From an uncultured delta proteobacterium (GTDB lineage Bacteria > Myxococcota_A > Polyangia > Polyangiales > Polyangiaceae), in NCBI GenBank assembly GCA_903892415.1, contig CAITIQ010000344.1:186001-250000 (forward strand): a stretch of 64,000 nucleotides of DNA, in the 5' to 3' direction. Under the pieces are notes generated by a model. The model saw nothing but the letters and a program-made list of their open reading frames with translations. It was not told where the DNA came from and did no database searches. Position numbers and translations under genes: made by a program. Of the stretch, positions 56,364-64,000 are shown piece by piece; positions within the stretch are counted from its first letter, which is position 1, and each line of letters opens with the position of its first letter.

Positions 56364-56408
56364 CTGAGCCTAGCAGTCCGAGTATCGTCGGGATATGCCT
56401 TTGGCCGA

Positions 56409-57125
56409 ATGAAATCCCGTGAAACAGCGCTCATTGCGCCCTCGATCTTGTCTGCGGATTTTGCGCGCTTGGGGGCCGAGGTGCAGGCCGTCAGCGAGGC
56501 AGGCGCCGACTGGATCCACATCGACGTGATGGATGGACGCTTCGTGCCCAACCTCACGATTGGTCCGCTGGTGGTGGAGGCCGTACGTCAGACCACCAAC
56601 TTGCCGTTGGACGTTCATCTAATGATGGTCGAGCCCGAGCGCATGATCGCTGATTTCGCTCACGCTGGCGCCGATCGCATCCTCGTCCACGTGGAGGCCT
56701 CACCCCACCTCGCACGCACGCTGGATGCGATTCGAAAGCTCGGCTGCAAAGCCGGCGTGGTGCTCAACCCGCACACGCATGAAAGCTCCATCAGCGAGGT
56801 GCTCGAGCTGCTCGACCAAGTGCTGGTGATGTCGGTCAATCCAGGCTTTGGCGGCCAGGCGTTCCTGCCGCTGGTGTTGCCCAAGGTCGCCCGTTTGCGC
56901 CGGATGATCGACGAGGCCGAGGCCGCGATTGCGCTCGAGATCGATGGCGGCGTCTCCGCTGCCAACGCCGGGCTCTTGTATCAGCACGGTGCGCGGGCCT
57001 TCGTTGCGGGCAACGCCGTCTTCGGCGCGCGCAAGACGCTGGGAGTCGATGCCACCGTCAGTGAGCGCGCCCAGGTCTACAAAGCAGCCATCTCGGAGAT
57101 CCGGCGCCAAGCGATGGCCGAGTGA
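56409..57125 (+). CDS. rpe: Ribulose-phosphate 3-epimerase
   Basis: The pentose-phosphate epimerase interconverting ribulose 5-phosphate and xylulose 5-phosphate, 238 residues, a normal length. It shows APSILSADF at the start, IHIDVMDGRFVPNLTIG with the metal-binding His and Asp, DVHLMMVEPE, VLVMSVNPGFGGQAF and ALEIDGGVS, all standard blocks of the TIM barrel. The ATG at 56409 gives the family N-terminus; the long frame upstream is not part of the gene. Its last codons overlap the next gene by 4 bp. Confidence 0.96.
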   Translation: MKSRETALIAPSILSADFARLGAEVQAVSEAGADWIHIDVMDGRFVPNLTIGPLVVEAVRQTTNLPLDVHLMMVEPERMIADFAHAGADRILVHVEASPHLARTLDAIRKLGCKAGVVLNPHTHESSISEVLELLDQVLVMSVNPGFGGQAFLPLVLPKVARLRRMIDEAEAAIALEIDGGVSAANAGLLYQHGARAFVAGNAVFGARKTLGVDATVSERAQVYKAAISEIRRQAMAE

Positions 57126-58390
57126 AGCGCATGAGCGCTGCGGCGCTGACCCTGCTTGCGTGCGGTTCGTCGAGTAGCAACGGCGAAAGGCCTGCCCTGC
57201 GCCCATCAACTGCGGCTGAGGTGGCCGCGGTGCCGATGACGCAGGAGGGCCGAGAGCTCCTGAACGAGCTGGCAACGTTCCGCGAGCTGAGCGCGAAAGG
57301 CGGTGTTGCCTCGGTCGAGCTGAACCGCAGCGAGCTCTTGGGTGTGCTGCAACAAATCGCCGCTGAAGAGCTACCGCCGGGCCAGCTGAAGATGGAGGGC
57401 GAAGCGCTGCGCGGGCTGGGCCTGATTCCCTTCAGCCTGAACTGGGAAGAGCTCCTCTTGGTCGAGCTGACGCGCGTCGTGCAGGGGCTGTACAGCCCGC
57501 GCCACAAGCGGCTGTTCATCGTCGACGATCTCGAAGGCGACGCTCGGTCGGAGGTCCTCGCCCACGAGTTTGTGCACGCGCTGCAAGATCAACATTTCGA
57601 TCTGAGGCCGCTCATGGCGCATGCGCCAGGTCAATCAGACCGGCAACAAGCTCGCAGCCACCTCGTCGAAGGCGACGCTGTGTTCACGCTCGACAAGCGT
57701 TCGAAGGCCGCTGCGCGCCGTGAAGTCGCGCGCGAGCGAGAACAGCCGGCGTCAGGTGAGCCAGCGCCCAACAACGTGCCGCGCTTCCTCACCAACTCGC
57801 TGATGTCCCCGTACGTCGTCGGGGAGCGCTTCGTCGAGGCATTGTTTGCCGAACAAGGCTTCAACGGCGTCAATCGTGCGTTTCGTGAGCTGCCCGAGTC
57901 CACCGAGCAAGTCCTGCATTTCTCGAAGTATCAGAGCCGTGAACGCGCGCTTTCAGTGACGGTCCCGGTGTCGCCGGCGTTGGGCGTAACGTGGGTAAAC
58001 CAAGATACCTTCGGCGAGCTCTCGCTGCGTCTGATGCTCTCGGAGTTCATCGGCGAGCAAGACGCCAAAGAGGCGGCCGCGGGTTGGGGCGGTGATCAGC
58101 TGGTGCTCGCAAACATGACGCTGGCTGGCAAAGAATTCGCCGCTGTCGCGCTAGTGCTGGCGATGGACTCGAGCGCTGAAGCGGCGGAGCTGGCGACCAA
58201 AGTCGAGACCGCGTTTCGCGGCGGCTGCCTCGATCGCGAGCGAGGAGGGCCGTTGGTTTTCGTGCGTGACGGAGCGCGTGCGGGCTTTGCAGCAGGCCCG
58301 TACGAGACGGTGTCCGGTCGCTCGCAAGCGACCTGCTCGACCGTCGAGGCGTGGCTCCTTCAGGCGGTTGCTACGGCCACCGTGAAGTAG
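57122..58390 (+). CDS. Lipoprotein with HExxH zincin-type metallopeptidase motif
   Basis: A 422-residue protein that starts at a GTG overlapping the rpe stop (GTGA), so it is coupled to rpe. The signal ends at TLLACGSS (lipobox, Cys14). The helical protein carries LAHEFVHALQDQHFDL with H148, E149 and H152, and a downstream LVEGDA with E183 that can complete a gluzincin zinc site. I do not recognise a named family with certainty; similar lipoproteins with this motif occur in myxobacteria as hypothetical proteins. It probably acts as a peptidase or zinc protein in the periplasm. It ends 5 bp from the convergent FGE-like gene. Confidence 0.75.
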   Translation: MKRMSAAALTLLACGSSSSNGERPALRPSTAAEVAAVPMTQEGRELLNELATFRELSAKGGVASVELNRSELLGVLQQIAAEELPPGQLKMEGEALRGLGLIPFSLNWEELLLVELTRVVQGLYSPRHKRLFIVDDLEGDARSEVLAHEFVHALQDQHFDLRPLMAHAPGQSDRQQARSHLVEGDAVFTLDKRSKAAARREVAREREQPASGEPAPNNVPRFLTNSLMSPYVVGERFVEALFAEQGFNGVNRAFRELPESTEQVLHFSKYQSRERALSVTVPVSPALGVTWVNQDTFGELSLRLMLSEFIGEQDAKEAAAGWGGDQLVLANMTLAGKEFAAVALVLAMDSSAEAAELATKVETAFRGGCLDRERGGPLVFVRDGARAGFAAGPYETVSGRSQATCSTVEAWLLQAVATATVK

Positions 58391-58395
58391 CTTCG

Positions 58396-59448
58396 TCAAA
58401 GATCCATGCAGCAGCGAAAGCCGGTGGAGTAGTCCCAGTGCGATACGTCGTGCGCCGTGGTTGCATACAAGCAGCCGGAGCCGTTGATGACCGTGTCGAC
58501 GTAGAAACCGCCGCGGAACGTGCCCGCTGGGTCGCTGGTCCATTCGTGAAGGTTGCCCATCATGTCCCGTGCACCCTCGCTGGACACGCAGCCGTCGAAC
58601 TCGCCGCTGAGCGCGAGCCCATCGGCGAGCTGATTGAGACACGGATGGTCGAGCTCCGACCAGATCCAGTCTTCACTCGACATGAAGTATTGAACGGCCG
58701 GGTGCTGGTCGCGATGGTCGTTGCAGACGCCAAGCTCGAGCGCATCTCCGTACGGGTAGATGTTGGCCTCGGGACCGCGACAGGCACGTAGCCATTCTTG
58801 ATTGCTACACAGCCGCTTGCCGGCGTTGGTGCAAGCGTCGGCGGCCTGCAGCTGGTTGATGTAGCCCTGGGGCACCGCCTGCGCTTTGCTCACCGCCATC
58901 ACCTCGGCGTTGCCCGGGTTGAAGTAGGGCGAAACAGGCTGCAGATCAGGGAAGGTCACGAGGTGGGCCTCGAAAGTATCCACGCAGATGGCTTCAACGA
59001 GATGCATGCCCTCCGGACAACCATTGAGCCCCGGTGAATCGGCGAGGTTGGCGTTGGGCAGCGGCATCGCCTCTGGATCACAGCTGCCTTCGGCTTGAAG
59101 CGCACAACACTGAATCTCGGCTGGACCAGGGCAAAAGCCAGGGACGGGTGCGTAGCCCGGCACGGTGCATTCACTCACGTCGACGCAAACGCCGGCCTGA
59201 CCGTTGGCGACGCAGGGCTCTCCCTCGGGAAGGCCGCCGGCCTCGCCGCCAACGCCGAGACCGCCAGCACCGAGACCGCCGCTCCCCGCGGTGAACCCGC
59301 CTTCTCCCGCACCCCCGTTGGCATTGGCGCCGCCGCCTCCGCTTGCACCACCGCCTTCCGTTGCGCCGCCCCCACCTTCTTCACTCTCCGTGGAGTCGAC
59401 ACCGCAGCCGCTGCAAACAACGGCCAGTGCGAGCAACAGCAGTCTCAT
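58396..59448 (-). CDS. Formylglycine-generating-enzyme-like lipoprotein
   Basis: A 350-residue lipoprotein (lipobox VCSGC) with a Gly/Ala/Glu linker to about residue 75 and a Cys-containing stretch (CVANGQAGVCVDVSECT). The C-terminal half is an FGE-sulfatase/SUMF1-like C-type lectin fold: FEAHLVTFPDLQPVSPYFNPG in part, ACTNAGKRLCSNQEWLRAC, GARDMMGNLHEWTSDP, FRGGFYVDT and HWDYSTGFRCCMD. True FGEs convert a sulfatase Cys to formylglycine; lipoproteins of this kind more often act as binding domains. Its ATG overlaps the TgpA-like stop by 4 bp, making it the last gene of a four-gene operon. Confidence 0.82.
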   Translation of the reverse strand: MRLLLLALAVVCSGCGVDSTESEEGGGGATEGGGASGGGGANANGGAGEGGFTAGSGGLGAGGLGVGGEAGGLPEGEPCVANGQAGVCVDVSECTVPGYAPVPGFCPGPAEIQCCALQAEGSCDPEAMPLPNANLADSPGLNGCPEGMHLVEAICVDTFEAHLVTFPDLQPVSPYFNPGNAEVMAVSKAQAVPQGYINQLQAADACTNAGKRLCSNQEWLRACRGPEANIYPYGDALELGVCNDHRDQHPAVQYFMSSEDWIWSELDHPCLNQLADGLALSGEFDGCVSSEGARDMMGNLHEWTSDPAGTFRGGFYVDTVINGSGCLYATTAHDVSHWDYSTGFRCCMDL

Positions 59449-61574
59449 GCCGCTCGTTCCCTTGGTGTTTCGCGGATTCTTTTGATGCGCGTCGTCAGCT
59501 GGGTGCTTTCCTCTTCACTCAGCGTCGCGCCACCGAAACGCACCGCCAAGTAGGCCTGCGTGATCTCATGGGCCTCTTCTCCAAAGGGGTGCCCACCCGA
59601 AAGTAGCGCCTCGGCGTGACGGAGGGGTGGTGTGCCGGGCGGCCGGACCACACCGTGAACTTGCAGCGCTTGCTCGAGACTCTCGTACAGAGCCGTGGCC
59701 TTCGCGAACGACTTTTCGCGGGTCGGATTGCGCGCGTCCACCGGCACGGAGATCCGACGGCGGCGCCAGTAGAAGTACAAGAGACCGCCTGCTCCGAGGA
59801 TCCCCAACCCCCAGAGTACTTGGCGTGAACGCGGTGGCTGGTTCGTCTCAGGGTCCTCGTCCCGCAACCCTTGCAGCAGCTGGTATTGGCGGTCCAAATC
59901 GTACTCGACGACGTGGTAATTCCAACGTTGGCTCGTGGCGTCGATCATGTCGCTGATGGATGCCCACGGCTCTGAAAGGCCTGTGCGCGTCAGCTCCCCC
60001 GCAGAGGGCGTTGGGTCGAAGGTCACCCAGCCGGTGCCCTTGATGTAGACCTCGACCCAGCTATGCGCGTCGCCCTGCCGCACGATGTACGAGTCGCTGT
60101 ACTTGTTGTAAGCGCCACCGGCGAAGCCGTTGACGTTGCGGGTGGGCACACCAACGGTGCGCAAAAGCACGGCCATGGCCGAGGAGAAGAACGAGCAGTG
60201 ACCACGCCGTGATTCGAAGAGGAAGTGATCGAGCGGCGAGCTTTCGCGGGTGGAAGGTGAGTCGAGATCGTAGGTGAACTCGCTGCGTAGACGTTTGAGG
60301 ATCGCCTCGGCCTTTTCCTGTTCGGTCGTCGCTGAACTCGTCCAGTCACGCGCCAGCTCCCGGATCGCTGGAGTGAGATCTGCGGGCAACGCCAAGTAGC
60401 GTTCTCGCTCGGTCTCGCTCAGCGAGGTGAAGGTCGGGCCACCGCGCGGATTCATGTGGACCGTGTAGGTCACACCGCGTTCTTCGTTATGATAGCGAAG
60501 CTCGCCGGCGGGGCCGCGGATGACGTAGGGCTGCTGGTTGGGCAACGCGACGGCGGGCGCGCGCAAGGTAACGCCGACCGCACCGGGCGGAATGAAGAGC
60601 ACCGGCGGATCGATCGGATCCAGGGTGATCTCCATGGTTGGCGCGTCCACCGGAACCATGTGAACCTGATCCATCGAGATCGGACGGGGCCCCGTGGGTT
60701 GACTGGGCATGCGGGTTTCATCCGTTTGCGACCAGGTGCCTTTGGTAGAGAAGCGGTCGAGCGCGGTGCCGCGCAGATGCAACGTGAGATGCACCGGTGG
60801 GGGACTCGCCTGGTTTTGCAACTTCACTCGCAAGGCGATCGCGCGGTCCTCGCGCAGCCGACCAACTTGCGAGAGGTCCACGCGATCGGAGAAGCCAATC
60901 ACCTGCGTGCCGTCTCGATTGTTGAGCAGCAGTAGCGACAAGCCGACGCGCGGGAAGAAGACGAAGAGAACGCCGGTGAACAGGATGATGGGGATGCACA
61001 GCAGGCACATCGACAAGAGAAACGTCCTGCCGACGACCCGACGCGAACGGAGAATGCGCGGGACGTCCACTGGCAGGCCGGTTCGATCACGGGCGCCTTG
61101 CCGGTAGTTGCCCTCGACTTCGCGGCGCAAATGCGAAAGCACCAACGCGGCCGGCGCGACGATCAGAACGCCGGCGAAACAGAGACCGTAGCCGAGCCCC
61201 CCGCCAAGGACGGTCCCCGCGATCAGGTGCAACAGCGCGAGCACGATCACCTGCTGGTCGTGAGCTGCGCCACGTCGAGTTGCTAGCCGCACGATCTGCA
61301 GCCCCGCGGCAAACTCGATCAGCACGTCCAGGCTGTTGCTACCGCTGGCAAAGCGGACGACCTGCACCACCACGATCACCAACAAGGTGATCGTGTCCAC
61401 ATGACGAAAGGCTGGGTGGCGGGCCCAGGACTCGCGCACGAACAACGCGAGCACGAGGCCAACGAGCACGATGGCGCTAACGAATGTCGAAAATTGGCCA
61501 CTCGAAATCAGGGCAAGCACGCCGAGCGCCGCCAGTGCGTTCGTCATGAAGCGATGGACGACGCCGAACCTCAT
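59445..61574 (-). CDS. TgpA-like transglutaminase-core membrane protein (DUF3488)
   Basis: A 709-residue inner-membrane protein. Several membrane helices occupy about residues 10-210, a periplasmic region follows, and a transglutaminase-like core has the catalytic triad C460 in RRGHCSFFSSA, H504 in GDAHSWVEVY and D520 in VTFDPTP. One further helix lies near residues 590-610 with a charged C-terminal tail. Members of this family couple with MoxR and DUF58 proteins. Both ends overlap their neighbours by 4 bp. It could cross-link or process periplasmic proteins or peptides. Confidence 0.9.
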   Translation of the reverse strand: MRFGVVHRFMTNALAALGVLALISSGQFSTFVSAIVLVGLVLALFVRESWARHPAFRHVDTITLLVIVVVQVVRFASGSNSLDVLIEFAAGLQIVRLATRRGAAHDQQVIVLALLHLIAGTVLGGGLGYGLCFAGVLIVAPAALVLSHLRREVEGNYRQGARDRTGLPVDVPRILRSRRVVGRTFLLSMCLLCIPIILFTGVLFVFFPRVGLSLLLLNNRDGTQVIGFSDRVDLSQVGRLREDRAIALRVKLQNQASPPPVHLTLHLRGTALDRFSTKGTWSQTDETRMPSQPTGPRPISMDQVHMVPVDAPTMEITLDPIDPPVLFIPPGAVGVTLRAPAVALPNQQPYVIRGPAGELRYHNEERGVTYTVHMNPRGGPTFTSLSETERERYLALPADLTPAIRELARDWTSSATTEQEKAEAILKRLRSEFTYDLDSPSTRESSPLDHFLFESRRGHCSFFSSAMAVLLRTVGVPTRNVNGFAGGAYNKYSDSYIVRQGDAHSWVEVYIKGTGWVTFDPTPSAGELTRTGLSEPWASISDMIDATSQRWNYHVVEYDLDRQYQLLQGLRDEDPETNQPPRSRQVLWGLGILGAGGLLYFYWRRRRISVPVDARNPTREKSFAKATALYESLEQALQVHGVVRPPGTPPLRHAEALLSGGHPFGEEAHEITQAYLAVRFGGATLSEEESTQLTTRIKRIRETPRERAA

Positions 61575-62863
61575 GCGTCGTGCCCTCGCAGTACACGCGC
61601 GCGCTCACCAGGCCTTCCCTGCCCACCACGGGCGAGGGAGCGCCGTGCCTCTTCTTCGCTCACGGCTTCGACCAAAGCCAAGAACCGGAGCACCCGATCT
61701 GCGCCCACAGTTTTGTCGGCCGTCACTCTTTGACCGGCAGTCGTCTTGAGCAGCAGGCTGTCGCCACGACGCAAATGAGCGACAGCCCTTGAACTGATTT
61801 CGCGGATCCGTCGCTCGAACGCTGTCGTGAAATCGGCGGGATGGGGGCTCGGCTGGACCACGTCGAGCACCAGTTCTACGTCGGGACGGGTTTCTCGCAA
61901 GCGCTCCCGCAGCACCATCTGCGACATTCCGGCGCTCTTGCGCCAATAGATGTCTCGCGGGTCATCCCCCTCGCGCATCGCTCGCACGGTGTAGGTTTCT
62001 TCGCCTCCCCCACGACCAGAGGTGCGCCCCGAGAAGCCATGGCGTGAACCGGCCTCCATGGGCAGGCGCACGGGGTCTACGGCCGGGTAGATGACGAGCT
62101 CGCCGGAACTTGTCACCTCACGTGACTTCTCGAACAGCCCGAAGGGAAAGCGTGTGGCGATGCGAAAACCCGTGTGGTGGTCGAGCCCGCGCTTGGCCGG
62201 GGTCCTGCGATAGGCAGCGACCTGAGCCGAATTAGGGCTGATCTTGAGAAAGAAACAGCGTTTGTCGGCGGGTTGCGCAGAGCGCAGATCCTCGACTTCG
62301 ATGGCGTAGGAGGGCACGCGCGACTTGTGGTTGAAGACCTCGATCTCCACCAAATGTGGCCGGCCCACCTGAGCACGCAGCGGCAACCGCCTCGTCACGG
62401 TGAGGGCTCGCAAAGAGAGCTCGCTCATCACGCCGGAGATCACGATCAGGGCGAGCAACATCCCCAGCAGCAGGTACAGCAGGTTGTTGCCGGTGTTGAT
62501 TGCAGCAAATCCAACGCCGAGCGTGATGCCCAGGTAGTACTTACCTTCTCGCGTGAGTTTTAGCCGTCGCGTGGCCCGATGTCGCTTGCTGGGCGCAGGT
62601 TTGACGCGCTCGGGGACGGGCTTCTCTTCCTCAGGGCTTACGACCTCTGGAACCTCGTCGGGGGACTCAGCGCGCCGGCGCGGTCGCTCGGCCGGCCGCA
62701 ACGAAGGCCCGTCGTCGAAGAGTGATAGACCAACGAGGGACGGAGGCGGCTCCGGGATGACCAGATCGGGCGGCTGATCAGAGCCACCATTTCTCGTGGA
62801 CGGAGGCGAACCGGGCTCACGGGGTCCGTTCGAGCTGGGTGCGGGCTTTTGCCCGTCGCTCAT
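61571..62863 (-). CDS. DUF58 membrane protein
   Basis: A 430-residue protein with a ~95-residue cytoplasmic Pro/Ser/Arg-rich N-terminus, then two close membrane helices (YLGITLGVGFAAINTGNNLLYLLLGMLLALI, in parts, around 108-145). The DUF58 domain follows with FPFGLFEKSR and the signature VRAMREGDDPRDIYWRKSAGM, ending in a VWA-like fold (ELVLDV). DUF58 proteins accompany MoxR ATPases and are thought to act as effectors or substrates. It lies between them in this operon with 4-bp overlaps on each side. Confidence 0.92.
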   Translation of the reverse strand: MSDGQKPAPSSNGPREPGSPPSTRNGGSDQPPDLVIPEPPPSLVGLSLFDDGPSLRPAERPRRRAESPDEVPEVVSPEEEKPVPERVKPAPSKRHRATRRLKLTREGKYYLGITLGVGFAAINTGNNLLYLLLGMLLALIVISGVMSELSLRALTVTRRLPLRAQVGRPHLVEIEVFNHKSRVPSYAIEVEDLRSAQPADKRCFFLKISPNSAQVAAYRRTPAKRGLDHHTGFRIATRFPFGLFEKSREVTSSGELVIYPAVDPVRLPMEAGSRHGFSGRTSGRGGGEETYTVRAMREGDDPRDIYWRKSAGMSQMVLRERLRETRPDVELVLDVVQPSPHPADFTTAFERRIREISSRAVAHLRRGDSLLLKTTAGQRVTADKTVGADRVLRFLALVEAVSEEEARRSLARGGQGRPGERARVLRGHDA

Positions 62864-63819
62864 AGCGGCACAGGGACGCGAGCCACGAGATCGCGAATCG
62901 CGGCTTCAGCCTCCTCGCGCGAGGGAACGTAACCCTCGGCGTGGGAGGCAAGCCGAACCCGGTGCGCCAAAACCGACGTTGCGAGATCGTGGATGTCGTC
63001 TGCGATGCAGTACGAACGACCCCGGAGCATCGCCCGGGCACGCGCAGCGCGACTCAGGTTGATACCAGCGCGGGGCGACGCACCGAGCGAAAGAGCCGGG
63101 CTGGTTCGAGTCGCCTGAAGCACGGCCTGCAGATAGGTGGCCAGCGACGGATCAAACTCCACACGATCCACGTCCCGTTGCAAGGCAACCAGCTGCGCTG
63201 GGTCAATCGCCTGTTGCACCGGCCGGTCTCCACCGGCCTCACCCAAGAGCAGGCGGGCCTCTACCGCAGGCGGCGGATAACCGATGCGAATCCGCATCAT
63301 GAAGCGGTCGAGCTGGGACTCGGGCAGCGGGTAGGTGCCTGCGAAATCTTGCGGGTTCTGCGTGGCTACGACGAAGAACGGGTCGGGCAGGGGCGTGCTC
63401 ACGCCATCCACGGAGACCTGCCCTTCATTCATGGCCTCCAACAAGGCCGACTGGGTCCGCGGACTTGCGCGATTAACCTCGTCTGCCAACAGCACGTTGC
63501 AAAACACAGGGCCTTGGCGAAACACGAACTCGCTCGTGCGCTGATCGTAGACGGTGACGCCAAGGACGTCGCTCGGGAGCAAGTCGTTGGTGAATTGAAC
63601 GCGCCGCCAATCTCCGCCGACCGCTTTGGCCAACGCTCGCGCCAGCGTGGTCTTGCCAACACCGGGCACGTCCTCGATCAAAAGGTGGCCGCGAGCAAGA
63701 AGCGTAATGAGCGATAACTCAACTGCTTCTGGCTTGCCTTCAAGGGCATGGTCCACGGAGGCCCGGAGCTTCTCCACCAGCGGAGACGGGGCTCGGGCCA
63801 GCGATAGGGCCGAGGTCAT
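62860..63819 (-). CDS. MoxR-family AAA+ ATPase
   Basis: A 319-residue AAA+ chaperone-like ATPase. Walker A is DVPGVGKTT (about 49-57), Walker B LLADEVNRAS, sensor 1 VVATQNPQDFAGTYPLPESQLDRF, and a C-terminal lid with ASPRAGINLSRAARARAML. MoxR proteins help mature or activate VWA/DUF58 partners at the membrane. It is the first gene of a four-gene operon (MoxR, DUF58, TgpA-like, FGE-like), overlapping DUF58 by 4 bp. The promoter should lie in 63820-64000. Confidence 0.94.
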   Translation of the reverse strand: MTSALSLARAPSPLVEKLRASVDHALEGKPEAVELSLITLLARGHLLIEDVPGVGKTTLARALAKAVGGDWRRVQFTNDLLPSDVLGVTVYDQRTSEFVFRQGPVFCNVLLADEVNRASPRTQSALLEAMNEGQVSVDGVSTPLPDPFFVVATQNPQDFAGTYPLPESQLDRFMMRIRIGYPPPAVEARLLLGEAGGDRPVQQAIDPAQLVALQRDVDRVEFDPSLATYLQAVLQATRTSPALSLGASPRAGINLSRAARARAMLRGRSYCIADDIHDLATSVLAHRVRLASHAEGYVPSREEAEAAIRDLVARVPVPL

Positions 63820-64000
63820 GGTTCGGATGCTAGCACGCCAAGGGACCGGAAAAGCGAGCGTTGCGTTGAACGAAGTTGGCCTAGCTGCCGCGCCCGTGGT
63901 TAACCAGCGGCTGTTTCACGCGACTTCGCCGTGTGCGAGGGGCCTTGCGGCCACCTCGAGATCGCGCCCAACTTCGGACAAGAATGGCCTCCAACCCGCC
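63820..64000. other. Right-edge region, no gene assigned
   Basis: 181 bp upstream of the MoxR operon. It probably contains the operon promoter. On the minus strand the last 39 codons of one frame and 28 of another are open from the edge to a stop, so the 3' end of a further gene is possible, but too little is visible to claim one. Confidence 0.3.

Noticed and set aside
55740-56408. In-frame extension upstream of rpe
   Set aside because: The frame is open but covers the GNAT gene in antisense; rpe homologues begin at the ATG at 56409.

Overview
The window is about 64 kb of GC-rich DNA with densely packed genes and strong G/C bias at third codon positions. That bias is why many antisense frames stay open. 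It looks like chromosome of a myxobacterium-type organism (Myxococcota, probably Polyangiales-like). The clues are an AgmX/PglI-type C-terminal domain protein, two Hanks-type Ser/Thr kinases with large C-terminal sensor or scaffold regions, an FHA protein, and at least sixteen predicted lipoproteins, many with Gly/Ala/Ser-rich linkers directly after the lipidated cysteine. I saw no tRNA, rRNA, CRISPR array, insertion sequence, phage gene or attachment site.

Layout. 1-3.5 kb: a methyltransferase-domain protein cut by the left edge, divergent from a TonB-like AgmX/PglI-tail protein. 3.8-7.4 kb: a two-gene beta-oxidation operon (fused hydroxyacyl-CoA dehydrogenase/enoyl-CoA hydratase, then thiolase) with a good terminator. 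7.4-18.7 kb: mostly cell-envelope genes, namely a SWIM protein coupled to a lipoprotein, a penicillin-acylase-family lipoprotein, a beta-propeller lipoprotein, a VWA lipoprotein with a membrane/coiled-coil partner, a lipoprotein serpin, a YkgJ Cys-cluster protein and a DsbA-like lipoprotein. 18.8-27.7 kb: uvrB, a PNGase F-like lipoprotein, rtcA, small secreted proteins, and an operon of a site-2 protease, a beta-barrel-like protein and a lipoprotein. 27.7-33.4 kb: a large Pro/Ala-rich protein with a cNMP-fold-like end, a small hypothetical gene and ftsK, all on the minus strand. 33.6-37.7 kb: an operon of a HEAT-like lipoprotein, an RHH-FHA protein and an L,D-transpeptidase. 37.8-49.7 kb: thioredoxin, polyprenol-phosphate mannosyltransferase-like protein, kinase 1, a YyaL-like protein, an FG-GAP lipoprotein, kinase 2 (kinase, degenerate ATPase, TPR) and a degenerate histidine-kinase-like protein on the opposite strand. 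49.8-58.4 kb: aconitase, a small Cys-rich lipoprotein ending in an 18-bp triplication, a tightly overlapping GNAT / GspE-like ATPase / divergent RNase HII set, then rpe and a HExxH lipoprotein. 58.4-63.8 kb: a minus-strand operon of MoxR ATPase, DUF58, TgpA-like transglutaminase and a formylglycine-generating-enzyme-like lipoprotein, each pair joined by a 4-bp start/stop overlap.

The window mixes housekeeping genes (uvrB, ftsK, acnA, rpe, trxA, fad genes) with lineage-specific envelope and signalling genes. The items most worth following are the divergent RNase HII locked into a GspE/GNAT operon, the lipoprotein serpin beside the VWA pair, the kinase with a Walker A Lys-to-Arg change facing a degenerate histidine kinase, the RHH-Pro-FHA protein coupled to an L,D-transpeptidase, and the protease/barrel/lipoprotein operon whose barrel lacks a signal peptide. 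All functions are inferred from reading the sequence; no database search was run.
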